Positions 49,093-64,000 of a DNA stretch of 64,000 nt are shown here, one piece after another (the stretch's first letter is position 1; each line of letters starts with the position of its first letter). Both the position numbers and the translations under genes were made by a program. The notes beneath the pieces are model-generated. The model was not told the DNA's origin, searched no databases, and saw only the letters and a program-made list of their open reading frames with translations. This DNA is from Kitagawia praeruptora (taxonomy: Eukaryota > Streptophyta > Magnoliopsida > Apiales > Apiaceae). Location of the stretch: positions 15,529,501-15,593,500 of the forward strand of contig CM075346.1 in the NCBI GenBank assembly GCA_037693485.1. The letters run 5' to 3'.

Positions 49093-52000
49093 CATTGATG
49101 CTATCAGGTTTAATCAATTATAAACATCTATAAGCTTTATTAATAAGCGAAACCCTCTTTTAAAGGTACCTAAAGTTTGGTTTGCACTATATTTTGGTTT
49201 CACCCGTTTTTGGTTCGCACTATATTTTGGTTTCACCCCTAAAATCCTATTTTACCTAGAATTCTATGTTTTTTTTAAAAAAAAAATAGAATAAAAATAG
49301 AAATCCTATCATAATTATAATTCTTTTTGTAATTTTTATCCTATTATAATTATAATTCTTTTATTTGTAATTTTTTTTAAAAAAATCATATTTCCCCTAG
49401 AATACTTTGTTCCTTTAAAAAGAGTTAAAAATAGAGTTCTTATGATGATTATAATTCTTTTGTTTATAATTTTTTTAACTTGAAAAAATCAACGATCAAA
49501 AATCACCAACAAATAGAGGTTAAAACATCTATAACCTTTACTAATAAGTGAAACCCTCTTTTAAAGGTACCTAAAGTTTGGTTCGCACTATATTTTGGTT
49601 TCACCCGTTTTTGGTTCGCACTATATTTTGGTTTCACCCCTAAAATCCTATTTTACCGAGAATTTTATGTTTTTTTTACAAAAATAGAATAAAAATAGAA
49701 ATCCTATCATAATTATAATTCTTTTTGTAATTTTTATCCTATTGTAATTATAATTCTTTTATTTGTAATTTTTTTTAAAAAAATCATATTTCCCCTAGAA
49801 TACTATGTTCCTTTAAAAAGAGTTAAGAATATAGTTCTTATGATGATTATAATTCTTTTGTTTATATGTTGTGGAATAAAAACTAGGTTATCGAATTGCG
49901 GTTAGGGTTTGTGTATATTTAATGTTAAGGGGGGTTGAGCTTCGAGCTTTAATGGCTGTTTCCGTGTATCGAGACTGATCGGTCCTCACAGAGTGCCTAC
50001 GTATCTCGTTATTGAGAATCAAGCCAAGACGTAGTTATGAGAATGAGGGGTCAGACCCTTTATATAGGCTGAGAAGCCCTAGAATTATGGTAGGAGTCAG
50101 AGACTTGGTGGGCAAGTCTTCCTAGAGGAAGGTTCTAGACCCCTTCCTTGTAGGAATCAGTTTCCTTGTTAAAGTAGGTGCCTTGGAGGCTAAGTCATGT
50201 AGGAGTAATATCCTTATTTGACTCTTATTGCTGAGCTGGTTATTATCCCTAATATTAATTACGAAATTAATATTGTAAATAGGTTTTGGGCCTGTCTGGT
50301 GGGCCCCACGTTTGGACCATTCTAGGTCTAATTAATGCCACATTAAATGTGTCTTTAGGGCTTACTTTTAGCCCATATCATTTGCCCCCCAACTTCTAGG
50401 AAAACTGATCAGGTTTTCATTGAAGTTTTAACGGCCTTTTACGAGACTTGGGTCAGGGTTTATTGCTCTTACGCGAGTATTTTCAACAATATCATCTTAA
50501 TGTAAAGCGTGGAGCGACCGACGCATTTACGACGATTTTGAATGACACTAAACGGTGTTAAACGGCACTACACAGCGCTACTCAGCCTTAAACAACGTTT
50601 AAACAGTGTTAAACGATGTCAAGCGACATAAAACGGCACTATCGGCACTAATCGGTGCTAAACGGTGCTAATATGCACTAAATAATGCTTAAACAGCACT
50701 AAACAGTGCTAATCGGCACTAATCGGTGCTTAGTTTTCACTTCACTTAATTACCAAATCAGAAAAATAAAATACAAAAAACGAAATTTGCAAACCCAACT
50801 CGAACATCGCTGTCGGTCGGCCGGGCAAAAACCCATACCGACCATCATTGTCGGTCGGCTGGAGCATGTTACAGAGGGCCGGTCGGCCGGTCATGCGGTC
50901 GGCCGGTTTTTTTTCGGTCGGCCGGTTTTTTTCGGTTGGCCAATTTTTTTTTTATTTTTTTTGAAACGCATCAAAAATCTCGACTCGGGGATCGATTTCA
51001 GTCGGCCAACACACCTTCGGGACACCAGTCGACCGGTCCACCGGTCGGCCGGTTTTTTTTTTTTTTTTGAAATCCACACCGATGATCAACGTCAGTCGGC
51101 TGAAGCTTCTCAAAAATGGCCAATCGGATGGGAAGGTGATCGGGGGGTCAAAACCCGTACCGACGATCGATGTCAGTCGGCCGATGCTCCCTTGGGAGGC
51201 CAGTAGGCCGGGAGGTCAGTTGGCTGAAGCAAAACACCGTACCGACGGTCGATGTCGATCGACCAGGGCACTCCCCGGGAAGCCAGTCGGCTAGGAAGTT
51301 AGTTGACCAGAAAATTTTCGCCTACCGACATCGTTCATCAAAATGGAATCGGTTTGGTCACCATCAGTGATTTTGATTTTCGCATACCGACATCGATCAT
51401 CAATATGGAATCTTATTATTATTCGCTTTTGAAAATCAACACTTGCCCATTCATGGCTTTGTTTAGAGTTTTACTTAGTACCTTGATCCACATTGCTAAT
51501 CCCATGTTTAAGAGTAATCTTCCCATTAAACTTTTCTTAAGCGTACTTAGCTTTCTAAGCTCATCTGACTGCTCTGGTAGAATATTTTGCCGGATATTCA
51601 CTTAAATTCTCCGTTTCTCTCCCAACATATCATGAGTTTTAACGACTCTTTCCATCCATAACAGATAGTTTTGCTTCTTTTTCGTATACTATCGATACTT
51701 GACCTTTAAATGCGAACCGAGCTGTGTTTCAACCTGAGATAACAGGTCACCCTTTTCTTATAAAAGGAGGAGAGCATCCTTCATTTCTCTTCACTTCTTC
51801 ACTTCTCAAACTTTCTTAAGTTCTAAAGCTCTTAAGTTCTCTGGCTTTCAAGCTTTCAAGTTTTCAAGTTTCAAGATTCAAGATGGTTGACAAGCAAGCT
51901 GCTGCCCCCCAACTCTCCATGGAGGAGGCTTTCAGAAAAAGGAGCATGGCGCGAACAATGAAAGGTAAGCTAAAACTCATGCCTCCTAGATATATTGAAC

Positions 52001-55000
52001 GTCGGTTTGAGTCTACGCTAGATTTGCTAAACACTATGGGAGAATCATTCCCCAACAGCTCAAGCTTAGTTGCTTTTAATAGTCCTTCTAAATTAAGAAA
52101 GAAGGATGTCGAGAAGATTAGAAGCACTTATGGTTTTCCAAGCGCAATCAAAGTATGCCTTCCAAATCCAGGAGACAGAACTTGCAACTGGCACCCCGAA
52201 AGGATTTGCATCATGAAAGGAGCATTGGAGGCGGGACTTAGGTTCCCCGTTCACACATTTATCATCAGGTTCTTAGCAGAACTTCAAGTCCATCCTTGTC
52301 AGCTATACCCTAATTCTTAGAGGTTCCTAATCATCTTCTTGTTCAGATGTCACGAGTTGGAAATCCCTTGGAGTACAACCATGTTCAGAAGCATCTTTGC
52401 AGTAAAGAACTCCCCTGAGTCTAAGCCGGGGTGGATCAGTTTTCAGCTTAGAAATAAGCTTCCTCATATAGTAAACTCTTTCTCCTTCCCTGACTCCCAC
52501 CATTCCTGGGAGAGGGACTTTGTTGTTTTAGAGTAGGAAGGTGGCGACTGGGGTCACTTCTTCGTTAAGAGATTCGGAATTGTGGAGGATAGTTCACACT
52601 TCGTGTGTGACCTTGACCTCAAAGAGTTGGCAGACCGAGATAGGCTACTTGCTGATGATGGTCGCACCCACTATAGAACTATTCTGACAGAAAAGAAACT
52701 CATTGAAGCTGGCCTAAGCTTCCTTTCTTTAGAGGGTAATTTTTCTTTCATTCTATCATTATGAACTATGTTAGTTCTTATTCCAATGTTTTTCCTTCAT
52801 CTTTCAGCTGCTGAGGAGCTAGATAGCCGACCCGAGAATCAACCTCAAGTTACAAGAAGAATGATAAAGAAGGCCACAGAGCAACTGAACCCTCCTGACC
52901 GAAGGGTTCCTTCATTCCTGGAGGGATGCTCCCAAGGGGGGAAAAGGTCCCGAAACGCTGCTGAGGGTATGAGAGTCCCTTTTGCCCCAGATTGGGGTAT
53001 TTGCGAGCAAGACTCCATCTTGGGGAACACTGATTTAGCCGTGTCCTGGTCCAGGCTCTCTATCACTGCTCCTGATCTCCTTACGGTAATGGCAGGGGAC
53101 AAAGTTGATGAAGCTGAGCGCCTTGGTGCTCAAGCTCTTTACCAGGTACCAACTTTTACATTCGATCTCCTTGTCTGCACCTCTTTTTACTTTTAGAGAA
53201 TGTCTTACTAATTTCTCTATTACAGGCCAATGCTTATCTTCAATTTGCTACTCGTCAAGGCCGAGCCTATAAGGACATCAATGAGGAACTGAAAATCGAG
53301 CAAACAAAGTTCAAGGAGCAACTCCAAGATTTAAACTCCAGAGTTGTCCGATCTGAAGCCAACAACTTATCTTATCAAAAGAAACTTCGCTCGCTTGCCA
53401 GGAAGAAACTTTTTGATGCTAACAAGATCATTGATTCATATCATCAGTCGGAGGATTTTATGAGGTTTATGGACAAGCACGATGATGAGCTGCGGCCTTT
53501 TAACATGGAAGTTGGATGGAACAAAGCTATTAGTGTTGTGAGCAACAAGTACCCTTTGGTGGTGAATCCAGCGGACTTCCCTTGCCCTACCTGGGCTATT
53601 GGTAGTGGAATTCAAGATGCGGATCATGCATCAGGCTCTGGGGGTAGTCGCCGTCCTTCTGGTATGAGGAAGGCACCCAACGTCGTTAGTTCCGGTTCGA
53701 CCTCTTCCCGTTCTGCTGGGAAGAAGGATATGTCAGAGAGGGAAGCAGCTGCGAGTCGAGCTTTCCCTGGCAAGCAACTTCGTGCCAGAGCCGACTCCTC
53801 GACCGAGACTTCAGAAGAGGAGGGGGACGCGGCGAAGAAAGGGACGGCGCAGCCGATGGAGACGGAAGCAGAGGAAGATGAGGATGAGGAGAGCTCCGGG
53901 GAAGAAATCTCCGAGGAAGAAGGGGAGGAAGACGATGCTGAGGACGAGGAGGTGGTGGAGGAATCTGCCGAGGAGTAAGTGGCCTTGCACGGCCTTGTTA
54001 GCCGCATGTGGCTTTATCCTTTCTGTTTTCGATCAAGGTCCCTCGGGACTTAACTTTTATTTGGTGATGTAACTTAACTTCGACTTTAGCCCCTCGGGGG
54101 TGTTTATTTATGCACTTGTTTTATTTCCACTTGTGTATTCTTTATTTTCGTTACTTGGTCATCTTTGACTTGCCCTCATCAGGTGCTTGGCACATAAATA
54201 AAATCACACAATCAAAAATGGAAAACAAACTTGCATTAATAACTTGAAACGGGTTCAACCCTTACATAAATACTCTATCTCCTACTGGGAGCAACATGCT
54301 CTATAATGGTTTCATGGAACCTTATTTCTACTTCTCCTAATAGATAGATAAAAGCCAAGTCCTTACTAGGAAGGCTTACAGATAATAAATCTTGAGGTTG
54401 GTTGCATGCCAAGTTCGGGGTACCTCAACCCCATCTAACGTCTCCAACTTATATGATCCTCGTCCCAGCACCTTCTTGACTCGATACAATCCTTCCTAAT
54501 TTGGGGCCAGCTTGCCCTCTGGCCAACTCCTGAGGCTTCTATCTTCCTTAGAACCAAGTCACTTTGTCGAAAGAACCTCTCCTTAACCCTCTGGTTGTAG
54601 TGGAAAGATGCCTTCTTTTGATGCTTTGCATTCTTTGCATTTGCTTCATCCCTAACCTCATCAATCAGATCCAGGGCAAGCCTCATGCCTTCTTCATTAG
54701 TCTCTGGCTCATATGCCTCAACCCGAGGTGATGCGTGCATGATCTCCAAGGGCACAACTGCCTCGGCTCCGTAAGCCAGCAAAAACGGGGTTGCTCCGGT
54801 TGTCACCTTACAAGTGGTGCGATATGCCCAGAGTATAGGCAATAACTCATCCACCCAAGTGTTCCTCGAGCGTTCAACTCTTTTCTTTAGTCCATCAAGG
54901 ATAATTCGATTAGCTACCTCTGCCTGTCCATTAGCCTGCGGGTGTGCTACTGAAGTAAAATGAAGCTCAATAGCGTTCTCTTCACAATACTTTTTGAATT

Positions 55001-58000
55001 CTTCATTGTTGAACTGCGTCCCATTATCCGTTACAAGGATTCGTGGGATTCCATATCTGCAGATGACGTTCTCCCAAAAGAACTGAGCAACTTGCTTGGT
55101 GGTTATCTTGGCTAGAGGTTTAGCCTCAATCCATTTGGTGAAATAGTCGATGGCTACTATCAAAAACTTCCTTTGGGCTGACGCTATAGGGAAAGGACCA
55201 AGTATGTCCATCCCCCACATGGCAAATGGGATGAGAGAGTTAACCGAGGTTAACATCTCAGGCGGCTGCCTTACAATAGGGGCGTGCTTTTGACACCTAT
55301 CACACTTCTTAACATAATTTTGTGCATCTGCCAACATCTCAGGCCAATAGAATCCCAGATGAGTGATTTTGTGTGCTAGGGCTCTGCCCCCCAAGTGTTG
55401 CCCACAGATACCTTCGTGAATTTCTTCCAAAGCTTCTTTAGCCTCTTGGGACCTTAAACACTTCAAATAGGGGATAACAAACGACCTCTTGTAAAGAATG
55501 CCTTCAATCAAAGCGTATCTCAATGCTCTTACTGACAGCTTTCGTGCCTCCAAGGCATTATCAGGGAGCCAGCCGGTTTCGAGGTGAGCTTTTATGGGAT
55601 CCATCCAGCAGCTTCCTATATCAATTGGTGCCACCAATTTCGAGTTAACGGTCGGGGCCTTCAAGACCTGGAAGTAAACACTTCCTGCATAATTCTCTAT
55701 CTCAGAAGAAGCGAACTTGGACAGGGCATCGGCCTTAATGTTCTCTTCTCTCGGGATATGCTCCACATAGCATTCATCAAACTGAGTCATAACAGCTTTC
55801 ACGACTCTTAGGTATTTTGCCATAATCTCATCCTTGGCCTCAAATTCGCCATTCACTTGCGAGACTACCAGTCTTGAATCTCCACACACTTTGAGGTTCT
55901 TGACCCTCATAATTCTGGACAAGCCCAAACTGGCTATTATGGCCTCATATTCCGCCTCGTTGTTGGTAGTAGGAAAGTCCAAATTCAAAGCGTACTCAAC
56001 TGTGAACCCATCGGGGCTTTGCAAAACCAAACCTGCACCACTAGATTTTGTTTTTGATGCTCCATCAAAATAGAGCACCCAATACTCCTTCAGATCAGGT
56101 ATACGTTCTTCATCTTTATCTCCACTCTCATGGGCCTTAGGGGTGGTTACTATCTCCTGCCCCCCGACTTCTTGGTTGCCAATGGTGCATTCAACCACGA
56201 AGTCAGCCAATGCCTGAGCCTTAATGGCTGTCCGAGGCTTATATGTGATATCGAACTCTCCTAACTCAACTGCCCACTTAATTAGCCTTCCACTGGCCTT
56301 AGGGCTATGCAATATGTTCCTCAATTGTTGGTCTGTCAAGACTTGGATTTTATGTTCCTGAAAATAAGGTCGCAACTTTCTCGAGGCTGTCACCAAGGCC
56401 AAAGCGAACTTCTCGATAGCTGAATAATTCAACTCAGCTCCATGCAACACCTTGCTCACATAGTAGATAGGTTTCTGAACCTTTTTCTCTTCTCGAACAA
56501 GGACAGCACTCAATGATTGTTCGGATACCGCCAGGTATAAGTAAAGAGTCTCCCCAGGACTTGGTTTGGCCAACAATGGGGATTCAACCATGTATTTCTT
56601 CAGATGCTCAAAGGCCTCTTGGCTTTCTGTAGTCCACTCAAAATTTTTCACCTTCTTCAATGCCTGAAAGAAAGGCAAGCATTTGTCACCAGATTTGGAG
56701 ATAAATCTCCCCAGGGCCGTAACTCGGCCAGTTAACTTTTGCACATCTCTTATAGAACGGGGGGGGGGGGTTCCATGTCCAGAATTGCTTTGAACTTGTC
56801 AGGATTGGCCTCTATGCCTCTCTTCGAAACCATCAACCCCAAGAATTTTCCTGATCCAACACCAAAAGCACACTTGACTGGATTCAACATCATCTTGTGG
56901 TGCCTCAGCACTTCAAATGCCTCCCTGAGGTGCTTAATGTGGTCCGCCTTATACAGACTCTTGACCAGCATATCATCAACATAGACCTCCATGGTTTTCC
57001 CAATCAGATGGGCGAATATCTTATTCACCAATCGCTTAGGGATGTCATCCTTGTGCATCTTAATTTGATTGTAGCCGCTGAACCCATCCATGAAGCTCAA
57101 CATCTCATGTCCAGCTGTGGCATCTATCAACATGTCTATCCTTGGTAGGGGAAAACAATCCTTTGGATAGGCATCATTCAGATCGGTAAAATCAATACAC
57201 ATCCTCCACTTCCCATTCGCCTTCTTGACCATCACGGGGTTAGCTAACCATTCGGGAAACTGAATCTCTTCAATGAAACCAGCCTCTAAGAACTTATCAA
57301 CCTCTTGCTTAATGGCCTCTTGCCTTTCGGGAGAAAAATTCTTCTTTTTCTGTTTTATCTTCTTCCGTTCAGGATCAACATTCAACTTATGAGTTATGAG
57401 TTGGGGATCAATCCCCGGCATATCAGCAGCAGTCCAAGCAAACACATCACTATTCTCTTGCAAAAATGTCGTCAATTTTCCTTTCAAAGGCTCCTTCAAA
57501 GAAGCTCCTATGTAAGTAACTTTCTCAGGGTCACCCAACTCTAGAGGTATGGGAATCAAATCCTCTGTTGGCTTTTCCCGATGTTCATCATCATTACGGA
57601 CATCCATGTCTTCAATTGGGAGTACCTGCCCCCCGACTCCATCAGCTCTCAATGCAGACACATAGCAACTTCTTGCCATCTTCTGGTCGCCTTTCTGTTC
57701 TCCAACACCATTCCTGGTTGGAAACTTAATCTTCATGTGGTAAGTGGAGGCAACAGCCTTGAACGCATGAAGTCCAGTCCTTCCCAGCATCGCATTGTAA
57801 GTCGAGGATGCTTTGATTACCATAAAATTCAACATCTGCGTAGCCTCCTTAGGTTCTTGCCCGATTGTCATGGGTAAGTGAATAGTCCCTTCCACCTTGG
57901 ACTTAACTCCATTAAATTCGTAGATGGGCATGTTGGTTGGGGTCAACTGTGAATCAGTGTATCCCATCTTTACGAATGCATCATGAAATAAAATATCCAC

Positions 58001-61000
58001 AGAAGCCCCATTGTCTATCAAGACTCGCTTCACTTCCGAATTCCCGATCACAGGGGTTATGACCAACGGGTCGTCATAGGGGAACTTCACCCCTTCAAGA
58101 TCGGAATCATCAAAACCAATCGATATCTCGGTTCTAGCACGTTTTGGGGCTTCTCCCACGATGTGCATCACCTCCCTAGCATACGCCTTTCGAGAGTTTC
58201 GAGTTGTACCATCCGCTGTCGGGCCTCCCCAGATCATGTTGATAACTGGCCCTCGAGGCTGTGTGTTGCGATCACGATCATTATCCTTTCTATCATTGTC
58301 TTTCCTGTTGTAATCCCCTCTTTGGGTTCCACGATCTCCACCCTTGGTGAAATTATTCAGTTTTTCTTTACGGATCAAGAATTCAATCTCGTCCTTCAAC
58401 TGCCTACAATCATCTGTATCATGCCCCACATCTCGGTGGAACCTGCAGTATCGATCTTTGTCTCTTTTTGCGGGGTCACCCCTGAGTGGCTTCGGCCATC
58501 GAAAGTCCTTATTGATAAGTGGATTTTATATCCACTTATTATGCGCTAAATAGACCTAAATTGGTGGTTTATCCTTAAGTATTTTGTGTCTTTTAATTAG
58601 TTTTATGTTGTTTCAAGTCTTTGTAGTGCAGAACTCACAGCTTCAGGTATCCTGGCGATAAAAGGTTAAAAGACGGTGGATTTCTTGCTCAGATGGACTG
58701 GCTACGAGGAAAAGGAATTATCATAAAGATGTTCTGAGTGATATATTCTTAAAGCAGGAATCTCGGTTGGAATTGTTATATTTTTTTCTAAGCAAAAGGA
58801 GTCCGGTTTTAGATCCTCAAGAGACCGTAACTTACATCTGGATGAGCAATGAAGAAATAAGAATTATCATAAAAATATGGAAAGTGATATTTTCTTAAAG
58901 CTGGAACCCCGGTTGGAATTGATATATTTTCTGTTAAGCAAAAGGAGTCCGGTTCCAGACGACCAGAGACCGCAGCTTAGACAATAAGGATTTATTTATA
59001 TTATTAAATAATTTTATTAATTTAGAAAATTATATTTATAAATATCTAATAATATTAGATATTTATTTTTATAATTTCTGGATTAAAATAATTATTTATT
59101 AATTAAAGATTATAAGCTGTGCGAGTTAAAAGCATTTCTACGGAGCTGATATTAAAATTCAACTACCGCGCCAGTTGCGGAGAAGAATTGCAAATTGGCT
59201 TTACAGTCTCTGCAGAGTGGTTAGAATTAGGCTAGACTTTTTAAACATCTGACTTCTTTGTATTAGGTGTGTGATGAATGTTTTATAAATAGAGGTGTAG
59301 GAAATCAAATGAAACAACACAGATTACCCAGAATTAATTCACTTATCTCTCTGAGCAAATCCTCCAAACCCTCCTGTATTTTAAATTCAGCAGCTTCTTT
59401 CTATAAACAGATCATTTTATACATTTTAATTCTCTGTAATTTTATTATATTTTATATACTTAAAAATTTTCTGCAAATCGTTTAATTTATATACTTCGAA
59501 TTTCTGTAATTTTATTTTATTTTATACATCTTAGATTTTTATAAAATTAGTATAATTTTATATTTTGGTTGAAGAATTAAGGGAATTATTAGTGGGCCTC
59601 TTTTTATTTGTTGAAAGAACCGAATTATCATCAACACAACAGGAGAAGACTTGAATTTTAATTGCACGGCACAGCATCAATCACAGGAGGCAGGAGTGGT
59701 CTTCACGCGGGAAATCAACTACCATCATTACTGGCGCGTGGTCTTCACGCGCGAAGGTGGAGAGTATGCGCGTGGTCTTCACGCGCGGGCCAGGTGAGAA
59801 ACAGTTGCTTCAGCCGACAACGCCAGTAACTTGTAAGTAAATTCACTTACTTAATTATTTTGTTTCCTTTTTACTTTAACAAAGCCGTGTCCTTTTCTTT
59901 TACTTTATTTAAAATTGTTTCGTTATTTTGTTAACTCGCTGAGTGCTCCTTTATTATTAGCTCCGTTATTATTAGATGTTATAGGTTCTATTTCTTTTAT
60001 TTTTAATTTTAATTTTTCGTAATTTCTTAATTAATTTATAAAATTTTCTACCATGATTTTATTTAATTCCATAAAGGTGCCTAGTTTAATTATGAACTAA
60101 ACACTTTCATGGGGTTCTAATGTAATGAATTATTAATGCTCATGTTAATTTGATAGATAATTTGTGTTTACAATTTCTATATAAGATTGCCTTGCATGGT
60201 TGTTTTAATTGAATATAGGTGAATAGCTAACATCTATTGTGCCAAATCTCTAATGATTGCGAAAGTTGATTTAGAGATTTAGGGCTTGCCATGCTAGCAT
60301 AGGTATATCGGCTTCTCCGCATTTTGGAGTATAGATTCGAACGAACATTATTCCCCTATGTAGTTAATTGCGGAACTTGTGATTAAATCGATTGTATCAC
60401 CTATTCACATAGACATATAGTGTTTTGGATATAATTGATGCCCTTATAACTTCTATCTCTTTTGTGGATGTTTATTTGGAATGGTGTGAGTTAATTGAAA
60501 GATGGCTCATATTAGTGTCGTGTTCCCGCTAGCTTCCTTAACAATTGTAACACATTAATTCTTGATAGTTAATAGAGCTAAAACATTCATGAAATTAGGA
60601 CCCCATGCCTCTATCATATTATTTTAAACAAATTAGCCGTTACTTCATTAGTTAATTGTTATCTACAAATAAACCATTTTAGTTCGTTCATGCTTCTATA
60701 ATTAACCAAACATTGTTGAATAGACATATTTACTAAAATAACCGAGTCTTCGTGGGAACGATCCTTATTTCCCTATATTGCTTTTGGACTGCGTATACTT
60801 GCGTAGAGAAAATAGCGAACACTTATCCTTCTCGATTTCTAGCAAGATTTGACTCCTGGGAGCATTCAACCTTGCATAATCAGAAAATCTCGGTCCAAAA
60901 TTCTTCTTTGGTGACGAGTCGGAGTCTTTGCTAGTCCGGGGATACTTGTCCCTAGCATCGTACTCCTACTCTTGCTTTCGTTTCTTGGATTCGGCGTTGC

Positions 61001-64000
61001 CCTTGCCATTACCTCCCGCGGCTTCTTTCTTCATGCTATCTTCAGCCTTGATATACTTGTCAGCCCTTCGCTGGAGCTCAGCCATGTTTTCAGGAGGATG
61101 ACTGCGTATACTTGCGTAGAGAAAATAGCGAACAAGTTTTTGGCGCCGCTGCCGGGGACTCGGTGTTATTTGGTTAATGTGTTTTACTACAATAGAAGTT
61201 AATTTGTTTGACTTGAACATTTTATCTTATATTTTTGTGAAGTGATTATTTGTGTACAGATACTTGGATTTTTATGCTAACACGTTCTAAAGCATTAAAA
61301 GCCAAACAAGTACTTGAATAAGCAAATATTCACAAGATGGACGGAGAAGGCGAAGTAGTTGCACCTGCAGCAGCAAGGGCTTTAATGGACTACTCGCAAC
61401 CGAAGATTGATGACATCCAGTCAAGCATCATTCGGCCAGCAATTACGGCTCCTACATTTGAAATTAGATCCAGTACTATTCAGATGGTGCAGAATCAAGT
61501 ACAGTACGGAGGAACTGCAACGGAAGATCCTAACTTACACATCAGGAACTTCATAGAAATATGCGACACATTCAGATTCAACAATGTGTCAGATGATGCT
61601 GTGAAGTTGAGACTCTTCCCGTTTTCATTAAGAGACAAAGCCAAGGGTTGGCTACACTCTCTACCACCAGGATCTATCACCACTTGGGCTGATCTAGCTC
61701 AAAAGTTTCTTAGCAAATTCTTCCCCATGGCTAAGACTGCAGCTATAAGGAATGCTATCACTCAATTTTCTCAGCAGTCTGGTGAAACTTTATGTGAAGC
61801 TTGGGAGAGATACAAAGAAATGCTTCGGCAATGTCCACATCACGGCATGCCAAACTGGATGATCATAAATTGTTTCTATAATGGGCTAGGAATGCAATCA
61901 AGGTCAATGGTAGATGCAGCTTCAGGGGGAGCACTATGGGCTAAAAGTTACGAGGAGGCCTACGATCTTATCGAGATGATGGCAGCTAATGAATATCAAA
62001 ACCAAACTCAGAGAATGCCACAACAGAAGGTAGCAGGTATTTTTAATGTTGACAAAGCCAATTCCTTAGCAGCTCAGCTAGAGGCTTTAAACTTGAAAGT
62101 AGACTCGTTGACAGCGCAAGGATTTCGTCAAGTTGCTAGTGTTTGTGAGTTGTGTGCGGGCGCACATGAATCAAACCAATGTGCCATCTCAAACGAGTCG
62201 GTTCAGTTCGTAAGCAATTTCCAGAGACAGCAACAGCCATCTCCAAATTCCTACCATCCGAACAACCGAAATCATCCAAATTTCAGTTGGAGCAATAATC
62301 AAGGAGGAGCACAACAATCACATCAGCCCTACCAACAATCTAATCATCAGCCATTTGGAGCTAAGCAGTATAATCCATCTGGATTCCAGCAACAACAGGG
62401 GCAACATTTTCAACAACCATATGCTCCTAGACAATTTCAGCCCCCAGGATTTCAACAACAACAATCTTATGGAAATTCTGGACAATCTTCGAATGAAAAG
62501 ACTGAATTAGAGGAGTTGAGGTTGGGCCAAAAAAGCCAAGCGGCTTCCATTAAAAATCTGGAAACTCAATTGAGTCAACTCGCTAGTTTCATGATGAGCC
62601 GACCACAAGGAACACTCCCCAGTGACACTGAACTTAATCCTGGGAAAAAGGATAATCACGAGCACATCAAAGCAATTACCCTCAGATCAGGGAGAATCAC
62701 GGAGGATGCTGAGCTAAAAGATACAAAAAAATTCTGCCAGACAAAGGAACAGAAAAAGCAGATTTGGGAGACACAAAGGACATGGGCAATATATCAGAAT
62801 CAAATGAGGAGATTAAAGAAAATATGCCAACTCCTAAACAAGCTGTCCTCGAGCAAAAAGAGAAAAGCTACCCACCTCCACCATTTCCTCGACGAGTGCA
62901 AAAACAGAAATTAGACAAGCAGTTTGGCAAATTTCTTGAAGTCTTTAAAAAATTACATATCAACATTCCATTTGCTGAAGCTCTCGAACAGATGCCAAGC
63001 TATGCCAAATTCATGAAAGGCATTCTCTCGAGGAAATTAAAACTTGAAGACTTAGAGACCGTTGCTTTGACGGAAGAATGTAGTGCGGTATTGCAGCAAA
63101 AGTTGCCGCCTAAGCTGAAAGATCCAGGGAGTTTTACAATACCATGCACCATTGGGAGATTATCTTTCGACAAATGTTTATGTGATCTGGGAGCAAGTAT
63201 CAATCTTATGCTATACTCGGTTTTCTTGCAGCTTGGTCTTCCAGAACCAAAACCGACAAGTATGTCCCTTCAGTTGGCTGATCGATCTATCACCTATCCT
63301 AGGGGAGTTGTTGAAGATGTGTTGGTGAAAGTAGACAAACTCATCTTTCCTGCTGATTTTGTCATTCTTGATTTCGAAGAGGACAAGAAGATTCCTATCA
63401 TTCTTGGTAGGCCATTTTTAGCAACAGGACAAACGTTGATTGATGTCCAAAAGGGGGAACTGACGATGAAGGTGCACGATCAAATTGTCACCTTCAATGT
63501 TTTCACAGCTATGAAATTCCCAACAGAAGAAGAGCAGTGTCTGAAGATAGACTTGATTGAGTCTACGGTGCAAGAAAAGTTAGGGCACATGCTCATGAAT
63601 GATACTTTGGAAAAGGCCCTCAGTGGGGAGTATTCATTAGATGAAGATGACATTGATGAACAATTGTAATATCTGGATGCTTTGCCGTGGAAAAGAAAAT
63701 TTGAAAGACCAGTTGAATCGCTGGGACTGCCAGAATTAAAAGGACCACATCAGAAATTAAAGCCGTCTATCGAAGAAGCTCCAACTCTAGAGCTCAAGCC
63801 ACTACCGGATCACTTACGGTATGCTTCCCTTGGTGAAAAATCCACTTTACCTGTGATTATATCTGCTAACCTTTCAGACTCCGAGGAAGACAAGCTCTTG
63901 AGAGTTCTTCGAGAATTCAAATCAGCCATTGGTTGGTCTGTTGCGGATCTAAAAGGAATCAGTCCCGCATATTGTCAACATAAAATTCCATTGGAAGAAG

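Overview
This is nuclear DNA of a flowering plant, most likely a eudicot. It is strongly AT-rich, the genes are interrupted by GT-AG introns, and most of the window is transposable elements nested in one another. I cannot name the species.

Layout. (1) 1-1490: the first three exons, minus strand, of a plastid-targeted protein gene that resembles the ribosomal S6-family protein RFC3; it runs off the left edge. (2) 3290-6210: a decayed Ty1/copia element with its 3' LTR. (3) 6516-22357: a minus-strand non-autonomous Helitron split by a Ty3/gypsy Tat-lineage element (A, 6951-21353, 5-bp target duplication ATTGT). Element A is itself split by a non-autonomous LTR element (C, 12404-18839, target duplication AAGGT), and C carries a MITE in its 5' LTR. 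That is four insertion layers. (4) 22370-25250: further Helitron 5' sequence, two MITEs, and a GC-rich stretch full of ACGT cores. (5) 25254-32995: a mosaic of gene fragments (a duplicated XB3-type ankyrin exon, half a RING-H2 domain, unrecognised exons) ending in a Helitron-type 3' terminus. (6) 33323-38933: a MITE, then a 5'-truncated L1-type LINE with an extra downstream reading frame. (7) 39025-44110: five or six MITEs, a segmental duplication with empty insertion sites, and an unrecognised gene whose coding exon holds a Stowaway MITE. (8) 45382-47446: a plus-strand Helitron of the same family with a hAT MITE inside. (9) 47950-49092: a small two-span membrane protein gene and a SINE. (10) 49867-61100: a second Tat element (B, minus strand) with a three-exon antisense gene. 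It is interrupted by an Athila-type solo LTR (58513-60821, target duplication CTTAT). (11) 61101-64000: the start of an Athila-type element (D), truncated in its LTR and cut by the window end.

The host genes are few: the plastid gene, the small membrane protein gene and probably the MITE-interrupted gene. The rest is a stratified transposon record. By eye the LTR pairs differ by about 3% (A) and 2.5% (C), which agrees with the nesting order.

The observations I rate highest are: the intact downstream reading frame of the LINE with a probably dead RNase H-like domain; the intron-containing antisense gene with its own TATA box in Tat element B; the minisatellite that differs in size between the two Tat copies; the rearranged Tat element A inside an intact target-site duplication; the capsid-less gag-related ORF of element C; and the gene-fragment mosaic in which an ankyrin exon could splice in frame to a RING-H2 fragment.
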